A DNA stretch of 64,000 nucleotides from Acidobacterium capsulatum ATCC 51196 (GTDB taxonomy: Bacteria; Acidobacteriota; Terriglobia; Terriglobales; Acidobacteriaceae). This document shows positions 54,866-63,283 of this stretch, in pieces (the first letter of the stretch is position 1; the number at the start of each line of letters is the position of its first letter). The notes under the pieces were generated by a model. The model saw nothing but the letters and a program-made list of their open reading frames with translations. It made no database searches and was not told where the DNA came from. The stretch covers positions 1,488,001-1,552,000 of the forward strand of contig NC_012483.1 of the NCBI RefSeq assembly GCF_000022565.1, written 5' to 3'. The translations under genes and the position numbers were made by a program.

Positions 54866-55719
54866 TCAACGTGTGGCGAAGTTGTAGGCGGCGATGAAAT
54901 CGTTGAGGTGAGTTAGCAACTGGTTATGACTGTCGTAGTGATAGCGCTGGACAGTAGCTTCCTTGATAGTTCGGTTCATGCGATCTACTTGCCCGTTGGT
55001 CCAGGGATGATTCGGTTTTGTCAGCCGATGTTCGATGCCGTGCAGCAAACAGACCCTGTTAAAGGGATGTCCGCGAAAGCGGGCCGTTGGCCCTTGGCGG
55101 TTCTTTGGCAGATCGGCGAACCTAATTCCGTTATCGGTGAGCACGGTATGGATGCGGTATGGGACCGCTTCGACAAGGGCATCGAGGAAGGCAGCGGCGG
55201 CTCGCATGTCGGCTTTTTTTACTAGCTCGACCACGACGAACTTGGAGGTGCAATCGATGGCGACGAAGAGATAAAGCTTGCCTTCCGCAGTACGCACTTC
55301 GGCCAGGTCGATATGGAAGAAGCCGATCGGACAACTGTTGAATTTCTTCCTCTTGGGCTTGCCGCCTTCGACTTCCGGCAGGCGACTGATGCCGTGCCGT
55401 TCCAGACAGCGATGTAGCGATGAGCAAGTGAGCTGGGGAACGTGGCCTGCAAGGCATACAAACAGTCGTCCAGAGGCAGCAGCGTGTGCTTGCGAAAGGC
55501 AACGATGATCGCTTCCTGCTCGACGGTTTGCACGGTGGAGCGAGGATGCTTCGGCCCCGTCGGTAGATCGGCCACCGAGCAACGCTTCCTCCACTTGGCT
55601 ACTGTCTTCGGGTTGATGCCGTGACGACGGGCCAGAGCCCTCAAGCTCTCTTGACTATGTTGTATCGCTCGACGGATCGCCTCTGTCGTCGTGGCGCCCC
55701 GGTGTAAAACCTGCCCCAT
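54866..55719 (-). pseudogene. IS481-family transposase, frameshifted and truncated
   Basis: DDE transposase with N-terminal HTH (RRAIQHSQESLRALARRHGIN, PKTVAKWRKR) and catalytic part (HIDLAEV, VLTDNG, NRTIKEATV giving D, D and E). Two defects: the frame shifts at the GGGG run near 55435-55438 (one base lost), and about 40 C-terminal residues are missing after AAYNFA near 54866-54872. Inactive. The family normally has a single frame, so a programmed shift is unlikely. Confidence 0.85.
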
Positions 55720-55775
55720 AGTGCCTCCTTCCACTCGTGTGAAAAGTATGCACCATCAAATGCCGGGACTATACA
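54866..55775 (-). mobile_element. IS481-family insertion sequence remnant
   Basis: The transposase-proximal end is intact: the minus strand begins TGTATAGTCCCGGCATTTG (55775-55757), a typical terminal repeat. The opposite end with the matching inverted repeat is absent, deleted with the transposase C-terminus near 54866. The element abuts a truncated gene on one side and a toxin-antitoxin pair on the other. Confidence 0.8.
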
Positions 55776-55808
55776 CCTAATGGAGCCGTTATGAGCATTC
55801 AGTGAGTC

Positions 55809-55830
55809 TCCATTTCTAATGGAATCCATT
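55809..55830. promoter_or_regulatory. Candidate antitoxin operator
   Basis: Three 6-base half-sites, TCCATT (55809-55814), AATGGA (55818-55823) and TCCATT (55825-55830), form two overlapping perfect palindromes. They overlap one possible ATG of the antitoxin and lie 20-40 bases before the more likely one, as expected for an autoregulating RHH antitoxin. Confidence 0.5.
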
Positions 55831-55848
55831 ACAGCGCCATATTTGGAT

Positions 55849-56139
55849 ATGGCCACTGCTGCTGCAAGGAAATCAAAGGTCTACACCATCAGCTTGCCGC
55901 CCGAACTCGCGCAAAGGGCTGAGGCGCTGGCACAGCGGGACAGCCGCATCATGAGCGAGCTATTCCGCGAAGCCTTCCGCACGTACTCCGCACAGCAGGC
56001 GCGGCGGACGTTGGATGAATTGGGCGAGTACGCGGCGGGCCGCAACCCCAAGGGCTACACCGAAGCAGATGTGCCCCGGCTCGTTAAAGAAGTGCGCGCC
56101 GAGAAGCCGCGCCGACGCAAGGTACGGTCTAACGGGTGA
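55849..56139 (+). CDS. Ribbon-helix-helix (CopG-like) antitoxin
   Basis: A 96-residue protein (106 from an alternative ATG at 55819, which lies inside the palindromic operator). The N-terminal KVYTISLPPELAQRAEALA is a ribbon-helix-helix DNA-binding motif; the basic C-terminus would bind the toxin. Its stop overlaps the PIN gene start by 4 bases (GTGA). Forms a type II toxin-antitoxin pair, probably autoregulated. Confidence 0.8.
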   Translation: MATAAARKSKVYTISLPPELAQRAEALAQRDSRIMSELFREAFRTYSAQQARRTLDELGEYAAGRNPKGYTEADVPRLVKEVRAEKPRRRKVRSNG

Positions 56140-56534
56140 TTGTCGTCGTAGACACAAATGTCTGGATTTCCGCGCTTCAGTTTGCGAAGAGGCGCGGCAC
56201 TCCGACATTGGCGCTTGAAAAAGCGATGAGCGAAGATGTGATTGCCACCTGCGATGAGATTGACGCGGAGATTGTGCGCGTCCTGACGGAAGAGTTCTCC
56301 TGGGAGCAACACCGGGCAACGTCGGCGCTGCAAGCGATTCTGGCGCGCGGCATCCGTGTAAAGATTCGAGGCACGGTAAAGGTCTGCCGTGACCCGAATG
56401 ACGATATGTTTCTGGAGCGCGCCGCCCCTGCGAAAGCGGATTTGCTGGTGGCAGGCGATAAGGATTTATTGACTCTCGGCGCGTACAAGGGAACACGCAT
56501 TATCACTCCCTCGGAATATCTAAGAGCCGGATAG
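56136..56534 (+). CDS. PIN-domain ribonuclease toxin
   Basis: A 132-residue PIN protein of the putative toxin family. Acidic metal ligands are visible: D6 in VVVDTNVWISAL, the E in CDEIDAEIV, the D pair in DPNDDMF and the D in VAGDKDLL. It starts with a GTG overlapping the antitoxin stop. Expected to cleave RNA when antitoxin is degraded. A good terminator follows at 56606. Confidence 0.88.
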   Translation: MIVVVDTNVWISALQFAKRRGTPTLALEKAMSEDVIATCDEIDAEIVRVLTEEFSWEQHRATSALQAILARGIRVKIRGTVKVCRDPNDDMFLERAAPAKADLLVAGDKDLLTLGAYKGTRIITPSEYLRAG

Positions 56535-56605
56535 CAGCATCCGGCCAATGCTCATAGATAAGCATGGCCGTAGATCGCCGGAGCGATATTCACCGCAACG
56601 GCTGC

Positions 56606-56640
56606 GGGGATGCCGCTGACAGCGGCATCCCCGGTGTTTT
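56606..56640 (+). terminator. Rho-independent terminator of the toxin-antitoxin operon
   Basis: GGGGATGCCGC (56606-56616) and GCGGCATCCCC (56622-56632) form a perfect 11-bp stem with a 5-base loop, followed by GGTGTTTT. Confidence 0.8.
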
Positions 56641-57035
56641 CAGTTGTCTCGTTCCCTTCCTCAAACGTGCTGCCGAGAATCATATCCACGGCTCTCTGCG
56701 CGTTGACGGCGGCATTCACCACTAATCCCGAAGAACCACCCTCCAACATCCGAGGCGGATCGCACCCGATCCGCCTCTTCTCATTTCCAGGAAACACCGC
56801 CCCCTGCCCTCCCGTCCCGCCTCCTGCTATCCGGCCTCCTGCTATCCGGCCCCGGCAACCTCACGCCTTGTCCTCCCGCAGCGGAGAAGCCGAACAAAGA
56901 CAAAAAATCGAGTGCTCCTCATAAAAAAAGAGAAGCACCCGGGGAGCGGTCTCTGCATCTAGTGGTGCGGGTGGGCGAAGGTCTGCCCACCGGAGGAACC
57001 CGGACGACTCCGAATTCCCTCCTTGCCCGGCCGGC
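56641..57035. other. Gap with hairpins and a short tandem repeat
   Basis: No confident gene. GAGGCGGATCG (56752-56762) pairs with CGATCCGCCTC (56767-56777). A 15-base unit CCTCCTGCTATCCGG is tandemly duplicated near 56818-56847. An A-run with flanking arms near 56910-56937 may end the minus-strand S53 gene. A minus frame at 56552-56797 (81 codons) shows no family. Confidence 0.45.
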
Positions 57036-60000
57036 CTACTGAATTGTGAGCTTCATCGTCGTGCTCGCGGTGTTGCTTCTCGAGGCCGAGTCCGCGCCCG
57101 TAACGGTGAGGGTGTAGGTTCCCGTGGCTGCTGCGGCCGGTGGGGTGGGCTTGACGCCCGATCCACCGCAGCCGTTCAGCAGACCAAAGACGGATACGAC
57201 CGCCAGCAGCACCAGCAGGCGCGCCAGCACCCGCCGGCGGCGGCGCAGACCGAACAGCAGGAATCCGGCGCCCCAGGCCGAGGCCAGGGCCACTCCAGCC
57301 GTGCCTTCCAGCCCGGAGCTGCCCTGCGCGGCCGCGATGCTGGTCGCGCCCAGCGAGATTGCATTCGGCACCGTCGTGCAGGAGCCGCCGGTGTAGAAGG
57401 TAATTTGCGTGGTCGCCGTGCCCTGCGGGCTTACGGTGGGGTTGCCATTGACGAGGTAGCACGCGTTGGACGGGCCGCTGCCGGAGACCGCAAGCTGCAC
57501 GGTTCCCGCGTAGTCGCTGGTGGAGGTGACCGTCACCGTCGAGCTGGCGCTGTCATTGGTTCCCATCGTTACGTTGCCCGCCGTCAGCGTGAAAGCCGAT
57601 GCCGTGGAGCTTACGATGAAGGTCTGATCCCCGCTGGCCGCGGCAAACGAGCTGTCGCCCGAGTACTGCGCCGTCACGGTATGGCTGCCGGCCGCGAGCT
57701 TGCCGAGGGCATACTGCGCCGTGCCGTTGGCCAGGGTCACCGGCGAACCCGCCGCCGTGCCGTCCAGCAGGAATTGAACGCTTCCGGTCGCGCCCGCCGT
57801 GACGGCCGCGGTTGCGGTCACGCTGTCCGTGGTCGTGGGGGAGGCCGGCGTCACCGACACCGCGGCCGCCGAGGTCGAGAGGCTGACGACATCGAAGCTC
57901 ACTTGGCCAGTCGAAGCCGCATAGCCGGTATCGCCCGAATATTGCGCGGAGACGGTGTGCGCACCCGGCGTCATTGCCGGCAGCGTGACCGTGGCGGCTC
58001 CGTTCGCCAACGTCACAGGATTGTTCGTGTCATTGCCATCCACGGTCAGATCGACCGTGCCCGTGGGGGTGCCGGCCGCCGCCGAACTGATCATCGTCGT
58101 CACGGTAATAGGAGTGCCCGCCGTAGGCATGGCCGGAGAGATGGTGATGACCGTGCTGCTCGGAGGCAGCGCCGCAACATTCAGCACGGCCGTCGTGGCC
58201 GAACCGCCCAGCGTGGAGTTGCCGGCATACTGCGCCACAACCAGGTGGTTGCCCGCCGTCAATGGGGTGCTGGTCGCGGTGGCCACATCGTTGCTCAGGG
58301 CCACCGGGCCGCCTGTGGGCACGCCGTCGATCAGAAACTGCACATTGCCGCTGACGGCAGAGGGACTGGAGGCACTGGCCACCGTTGCCGTGAAGGTGAG
58401 CGTCGAGCCGGCATCCGGCGCCGAGGGACTCGTCGTCATCGTGATCGAGCTGCCGCCCAGAGGGGTTGCCGATCCATAGTTGGGGAAGGCCTGGGCCAGC
58501 AGCAGAGCGTCGATCGAGCCCAACCCTGTTGCCTGGTCATAGCCCGTGGTGGCGCTATAGCCAATCTCCGTGGTACTGCCCGTGCAGTCAGTCGTTCCCG
58601 TGGCGCATGGACTGTCGTTGTTGCCCACCGTGATGTCGTGAAAGGCAGACGGCGCGCTCGAGGCGAACTGATAAAGCGACGGGTTAATGTTGCCTTCGCC
58701 TGCCGACCCCGTGCTCTGGTTGATCAGCGCGGTGATCCCCGCAAAAATGGGCGCGGCAAAGGAGGTACCGCCCGCTTCATACACATAACCGTTGGCGCAG
58801 TTATTGCCTTTTGAATCCGGCGGCCCACAGTAAAAGTACGGATCATGCTCGCCCGACGAGTCCAGTGCGATATCCGGAACGTCGCGAGCGCCGTCGGAAG
58901 GAACGCCCGTGCCTGCCTGCCACGCCGGCTTTGAAAAAACCGTGCTGGCGCCCCCGCCCGAGGCCGAGAGCTCCGGAGCAACTGCATCGTCGTTCCAGAC
59001 CATTTCCGGGATGTAGCTGGTCACCGAACCGCCCGTGCCGTCGTTTGAGGAGTTCCAGTAGGAGGTATTCGTCCCTTCGTTGAACTCGGTTCCTCCCACG
59101 CCGGTCACGTCCGGAGAGTCGGAGGGAAACTGGATGGCGAGACCACTGGCGGCGATCGAGTTCCCGCGATCGCAGGCCGTTGCGCCCGAGTCGCCCGAGG
59201 CCGCAATCAGCGTCTGGCCCTGGGCTGCCGCTTCGTCCATGAAAAACCCATAGGTATCCGCCTCGCTCTGCCCGTACAACGGCTCGCAGGCCCCATAGCT
59301 GATGCTGATAATCGGTGCAATGTCATATTGAATGGCATACTGCATCGCGTCGAAGGCGCTGGAATTGCTGTCGTTGCCGACGAAGAGAAAGTTCACCGTC
59401 GCATCCGGCGCAATCGAGCCCGAATACTCGATATCGAGGTCGGATTCTCCTTCATCGTCTGCCGAGGTCACCGCCGGATCTCCGGTGAATGGAACCAGGG
59501 TCATGATGAGGCTATGGTTCCCGCCAAAGTTGGAATCGAAGAGAGCGATGTCATCGGGGTCCACCAGGCTCTGTCCCACCACCGCAATCGTCTGCCCGGC
59601 GCCGGTATAGCCCGCGTTATAGATCGGGTGGATATCGTAGATGGTCTTCAGGTCTTCGGGCACGGTGTAGTGATTTCCGCTCGTGTCTGTGAAGTTGGGG
59701 CTCATCTGTACCATGGCGCTGCTGCGGTGCAGCGGCACCGGGCGCAGCGAGTTCAGGTGGCCGATGGCGCGCACCAGGCCGGTCAGGCTCGCCGGCAGGG
59801 TCACGGGCGTGGCATTGGCAAAGTACTTCCGGCTTCCCAGGGCATAATTGTGGATCTCGGTCTCAAAGGCCGCATCCACCTGCGTGACGGTCCCGGAGAA
59901 ACGCACAGACTCCGCGTCCGCCTGCTCGATGGCGAAGCCCTGCGAGCGCAGCCACGCCTCGGCCGTCGCAACCTCGGCCGCCGAGGCCCCGAAGCGCGTC

Positions 60001-60425
60001 CTGAACTCGGCCGGCGTCAGCCAATGGTGATAGAGCGGCGACGACGGATCATGCTGCTCCTCCAGAAGCGTTGCAAGCGCCGCCTTCTGCGCGGCAGTCG
60101 GGGCAAAGTACATCTCCACATGTCTCAGCACGGCGGAGGACGTCATCTGCCCGAGATCGGACGAAAGACCCACCGCCGGCACCAGGCTGTTGGTCAGGGT
60201 GCGGGCAGGCGGCAGCGCGGCTGCCTTGTTGGTGGCCACGGCCTGTGCGTATCCTGCCGCCGCCGGCAGCAGCAGGGCGGCGGCGGCAGCCACGGCCCCC
60301 CGGCGCGCCCGGGCGCCAAAGACCATGCGGCCGAGGCGCGTCAGCCTCGCAACCACCCGGGAGCGAATCGAGAACATGAGGGTCAGCGCGCTGTGAAGAA
60401 ACATCGCTGCGAAAACAAAAACCAT
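57036..60425 (-). CDS. S53 (sedolisin/kumamolisin-type) protease with Ig-like repeats
   Basis: An 1129-residue secreted acid protease. The start at 60425 is chosen because GAGGA precedes it closely and a long hydrophobic, basic leader follows (ending AAAGYAQA); the frame is open 60 codons further. Pro-kumamolisin domain (about 85-240), catalytic domain (about 250-620) with E327 and D331 (GESDLDIEYSG) and S555 (GGTSFAAP), Ig-like repeats (about 625-990), then the C-terminal cassette: W1051 helix, R1061-R1065, helix, GCGG at C1086, 43-residue tail ending KLTIQ. Same domain plan as the protease at 44545-49014. Confidence 0.92.
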   Translation of the reverse strand: MVFVFAAMFLHSALTLMFSIRSRVVARLTRLGRMVFGARARRGAVAAAAALLLPAAAGYAQAVATNKAAALPPARTLTNSLVPAVGLSSDLGQMTSSAVLRHVEMYFAPTAAQKAALATLLEEQHDPSSPLYHHWLTPAEFRTRFGASAAEVATAEAWLRSQGFAIEQADAESVRFSGTVTQVDAAFETEIHNYALGSRKYFANATPVTLPASLTGLVRAIGHLNSLRPVPLHRSSAMVQMSPNFTDTSGNHYTVPEDLKTIYDIHPIYNAGYTGAGQTIAVVGQSLVDPDDIALFDSNFGGNHSLIMTLVPFTGDPAVTSADDEGESDLDIEYSGSIAPDATVNFLFVGNDSNSSAFDAMQYAIQYDIAPIISISYGACEPLYGQSEADTYGFFMDEAAAQGQTLIAASGDSGATACDRGNSIAASGLAIQFPSDSPDVTGVGGTEFNEGTNTSYWNSSNDGTGGSVTSYIPEMVWNDDAVAPELSASGGGASTVFSKPAWQAGTGVPSDGARDVPDIALDSSGEHDPYFYCGPPDSKGNNCANGYVYEAGGTSFAAPIFAGITALINQSTGSAGEGNINPSLYQFASSAPSAFHDITVGNNDSPCATGTTDCTGSTTEIGYSATTGYDQATGLGSIDALLLAQAFPNYGSATPLGGSSITMTTSPSAPDAGSTLTFTATVASASSPSAVSGNVQFLIDGVPTGGPVALSNDVATATSTPLTAGNHLVVAQYAGNSTLGGSATTAVLNVAALPPSSTVITISPAMPTAGTPITVTTMISSAAAGTPTGTVDLTVDGNDTNNPVTLANGAATVTLPAMTPGAHTVSAQYSGDTGYAASTGQVSFDVVSLSTSAAAVSVTPASPTTTDSVTATAAVTAGATGSVQFLLDGTAAGSPVTLANGTAQYALGKLAAGSHTVTAQYSGDSSFAAASGDQTFIVSSTASAFTLTAGNVTMGTNDSASSTVTVTSTSDYAGTVQLAVSGSGPSNACYLVNGNPTVSPQGTATTQITFYTGGSCTTVPNAISLGATSIAAAQGSSGLEGTAGVALASAWGAGFLLFGLRRRRRVLARLLVLLAVVSVFGLLNGCGGSGVKPTPPAAAATGTYTLTVTGADSASRSNTASTTMKLTIQ

Positions 60426-60601
60426 GGAATTCCTCGCGAGATCGAAGTCATCGTTGAAAGCGGTTGTGGAGCCACAGGAATCTACCGGCTCCTTATGCCC
60501 GGGATGGGCCAGGCAGCGGGAGCGGTGGAATCGATTCCGCTCCCCTGCCGTACCCCTCTGCTCGGCGGCCCTGACGGTGGCTGATCCTTCACCCCCGCTC
60601 A

Positions 60602-62893
60602 TCACTGCACCTGCAGGGTAAAGGTCGTGGTGGCGCTCTGGTCACCGGCCGTCGCCACGACCGTTACAGTGCTCGTTCCGGCCGGGGTAACATCTGTGCT
60701 GGCCGTCTTCCTGGAATCACCGCCACAGCCGGTCAGCAATCCGCCCGTGATGGCGGCCGTAAAGAGCACGGCCATCCATAGCTTGAGCAGGGCTCCGCGG
60801 CGCTTTCGCCTGAAGCCGGACAGCGCGATGAGTCCGGGAATCGCGGCCGCCATCCACGGTGCCCCCGATCCCGGCGCCCGGCTCTTGCCCGGCAGGTTTC
60901 CATCCGCGTGCAACTGCGCGCTGAGGCCGCCATCGGTGACCACCTGCAGGGTGGCCGTGCCATAGGCCTGCGTTCCGGTGACCGTGCTGAAGAGGCATTG
61001 AGCCTTCGCGGGCAGGCCCGAGCACGAGAAGGAGAAATCATTGGCGGCAAAGCCTGAGACCGCGAGCGTTGTTTCCGCCGTTCCTCCCGGATTGCCCACG
61101 TTGAGCGTGCTGGAGTTGATCGTGACCGCCGGCGCTGCCGCCGCCACCGTGATCGTGAAGCTTCCCGAAGCCGTGACCGGCACACTCTCCGAGTCAGTGG
61201 CCTGCACTGTGAAGCTGCTGATGCCCGGCGCCGTCGGCGTGCCTGTGATGGCGCCTGTCCCGGCATCGAGAGAGAGGCCCGCCGGCAGGCTGCCGCTGGT
61301 CACCGCCCACGTGAGGGGAGCCAGTCCGTTCTGCTCGCTCAGCGTCTGCGAATAGGCAGCGCCCACCTGCCCATCCGGCAGGCTTGACGTGGTCACCTGC
61401 ATGGCAGGCACCGTCAGGGTGGCAGACCCACTGATGGTGCCGCCGCAGGTCAGGGCATAGGTGTAGGTCCCGGGTGCCGTCGGCGTAATGGTGGCAGAGC
61501 CGCCATAGTAGTCTCCACTGAGCGTGCCCTTCTGCATGCCCGACCAGCCGCCCGCGCCGGCCCCTCCGCTTCTGACGGTGGCAAAGCAAAGCTGCGCCGT
61601 GGTTGAAAATGCGTAACCGGCCTGCCAGTTCAGCTGCACAGGCGTACCTGCCGTCGTGGTCTGTGAGCTCAACGTCAGTTTCACCAGCGGCGCAAGGGCC
61701 GGACTCGGTACCGCTTTGAAGATTGCACCATTCGAGTTCGGGCCGCCGGTGTCCGTCGTTCCATAGAGGTTGCCGTCGCTGCCCACGATCGGGCCGCCCA
61801 ACGACTCCGCGTAACTTGGACCCAACAGGCCGAGCGTCACAAAACCACCCGCGGGAGTGAGTTGGAACAACGTACCTGCCGGGCTGTTGGTGGTCGTTCC
61901 GTAGAGATTGCCGTCGCTGCCGAAGCTCAGCGTGCCTTCCGGCCGGCCGCTGTCGGCAGCCTGCCCGGTAAACTCATAGAGAGTGGTGAAGGTTCCCCCC
62001 GGCGTGATGTTATAGAGCGTTCCCTGGCCGGTGGAGTCAAAATCGTCGGCGTACAGTCCAAAGTTATGGGTCGAGCCATAAAAGCTGCCGTCCGGGCCTT
62101 CGACCAGGCCCCCATCCGGGTTGCCGCCATCGTTGCCGCCCCCAAAGTGGTACAGCGTGGTAAACCCCGTGCCCGTTTTGCTGAGTTTGAAGACGCTGCC
62201 AACAAAGTAGTGCGTGGGCCCCACCTCGTCGTTATTGGTGGTGCCATACAGATTGCCGTCGCTGCCTTCGACCAGCCCCGCATACGGACTGGCTCCATCC
62301 GCATCTTCGCCCAGAAAGGTATAGAGGGTCGTCAGCACTCCCTCCGGAGTGATCCTGAAGATCGTGCCGTACCCCGTGAAGCCCGCGGCGTTGATATCTC
62401 CGCCATAGACGGTCGTACCGTAATAGTTGCCGTCGCTGCCTTCGATCACCCCTCCGGCAGGAAAGCTGCCGTCCGTGCCGCCGGTGAAGGTATAGAGCAG
62501 GGTGAAGACGCCCGAAGGACTGATCCGGAAGACCGTGCCCGCTCCATCGGCTCCGCCAAAGGCGGCGGTGCCGTACAGGTTGCCGTCGCTGCCCGCAAAT
62601 AGACCCGCCTCGGGCATCTGGCCGTCGGGCGATCCCTGGAAGCTATAAAGCACCGCGTACGCGCCATCCGGCATTACCCGAAAGATGGTCCCGTCCCCGT
62701 TGGCTCCCCCACGCGCGGTCGTGCCGTAGAAGTTTCCGTCCGGCCCCTGCACCAGATTTCCGTACGGAGATTGTCCGTCGGTGGTGCCATTCAGGGCATA
62801 AAGATTTGTTATCGTCGCGCTCTGGGCTCCGGCGTGATGCGTCAGGGCTCCAAAGAAAAGAACGAGGATGATCAAGCGAATCGCTCGGCGCAA
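60602..62893 (-). CDS. GloVer tandem-repeat protein with choice-of-anchor C-terminus
   Basis: A 763-residue secreted protein. TTG start at 62893 with GAGAGG 6 bases upstream; signal peptide ending HHAGAQS. About ten repeats of the type G-[SP]DGN[LF]YGTT--GG-----GTIF (about residues 30-395) form a propeller-like region, as in GloVer proteins. A putative-Ig domain (about 500-590) and other Ig-like parts follow. The C-terminus has helix, R695-R699, helix, GCGG at C723 and a 40-residue tail ending TLQVQ. In databases this repeat family is named choice-of-anchor because it carries various C-terminal sorting signals. Function unknown. Confidence 0.85.
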   Translation of the reverse strand: MRRAIRLIILVLFFGALTHHAGAQSATITNLYALNGTTDGQSPYGNLVQGPDGNFYGTTARGGANGDGTIFRVMPDGAYAVLYSFQGSPDGQMPEAGLFAGSDGNLYGTAAFGGADGAGTVFRISPSGVFTLLYTFTGGTDGSFPAGGVIEGSDGNYYGTTVYGGDINAAGFTGYGTIFRITPEGVLTTLYTFLGEDADGASPYAGLVEGSDGNLYGTTNNDEVGPTHYFVGSVFKLSKTGTGFTTLYHFGGGNDGGNPDGGLVEGPDGSFYGSTHNFGLYADDFDSTGQGTLYNITPGGTFTTLYEFTGQAADSGRPEGTLSFGSDGNLYGTTTNSPAGTLFQLTPAGGFVTLGLLGPSYAESLGGPIVGSDGNLYGTTDTGGPNSNGAIFKAVPSPALAPLVKLTLSSQTTTAGTPVQLNWQAGYAFSTTAQLCFATVRSGGAGAGGWSGMQKGTLSGDYYGGSATITPTAPGTYTYALTCGGTISGSATLTVPAMQVTTSSLPDGQVGAAYSQTLSEQNGLAPLTWAVTSGSLPAGLSLDAGTGAITGTPTAPGISSFTVQATDSESVPVTASGSFTITVAAAAPAVTINSSTLNVGNPGGTAETTLAVSGFAANDFSFSCSGLPAKAQCLFSTVTGTQAYGTATLQVVTDGGLSAQLHADGNLPGKSRAPGSGAPWMAAAIPGLIALSGFRRKRRGALLKLWMAVLFTAAITGGLLTGCGGDSRKTASTDVTPAGTSTVTVVATAGDQSATTTFTLQVQ

Positions 62894-63283
62894 AACTAGC
62901 CTCTCAGTGTCATTAAGAATTCACGGATACTTCGCCACAGGGAGGAGGAGTCGAACGGGCCCGATTCCTCCCATGGGAATCTGCAAAAACCGGCCCTGGA
63001 AGGAATGAGACGGAGTTCCGCCGTAGCGTGGAAGCCACATGGATGCGGCCTCCACCAATTTTTGCGACTGTGGAAAAATTGGCTGGATCGGTTTGAAGGA
63101 ACTATGGCATTGCAACGCCCAGACCACAAGCATCTTATGGGCATCATTTCGGCAGCCGGAAGGAATCAGGAAAAATCATTTTGTATCTGCAACTTGGCTA
63201 TTCATCGAGAGCACTGTTGCCCCTCCTTCGGCCCCCCCGCACAAATTGCTTTGAATCGGCAAACCGATTTGAGACGATGTGAC
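62894..63283. other. Divergent regulatory gap
   Basis: 390 bases between the GloVer gene and a regulator gene. CCAATTTTT (63055-63063) and AAAAATTGG (63074-63082) form a perfect 9-bp inverted repeat with a 10-base spacer, a likely operator. AATCGG-CAAA-CCGATT (63254-63269) forms a small hairpin 14 bases before the regulator ATG. Confidence 0.5.

Noticed and set aside
54866-55719. Programmed frameshifting in the IS transposase
   Set aside because: IS481-type elements normally use one frame, the shift is a simple G-run length change, and the C-terminus and one IS end are missing, so decay is the better explanation.
56818-56847. CRISPR-like or satellite repeat
   Set aside because: Only two tandem copies of a 15-base unit without spacers; no cas genes.
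57405-60584. Two long plus-strand open frames (469 and 418 codons)
   Set aside because: Both are antisense to the S53 protease with its clear catalytic motifs; composition is dominated by Arg, Gly and His.
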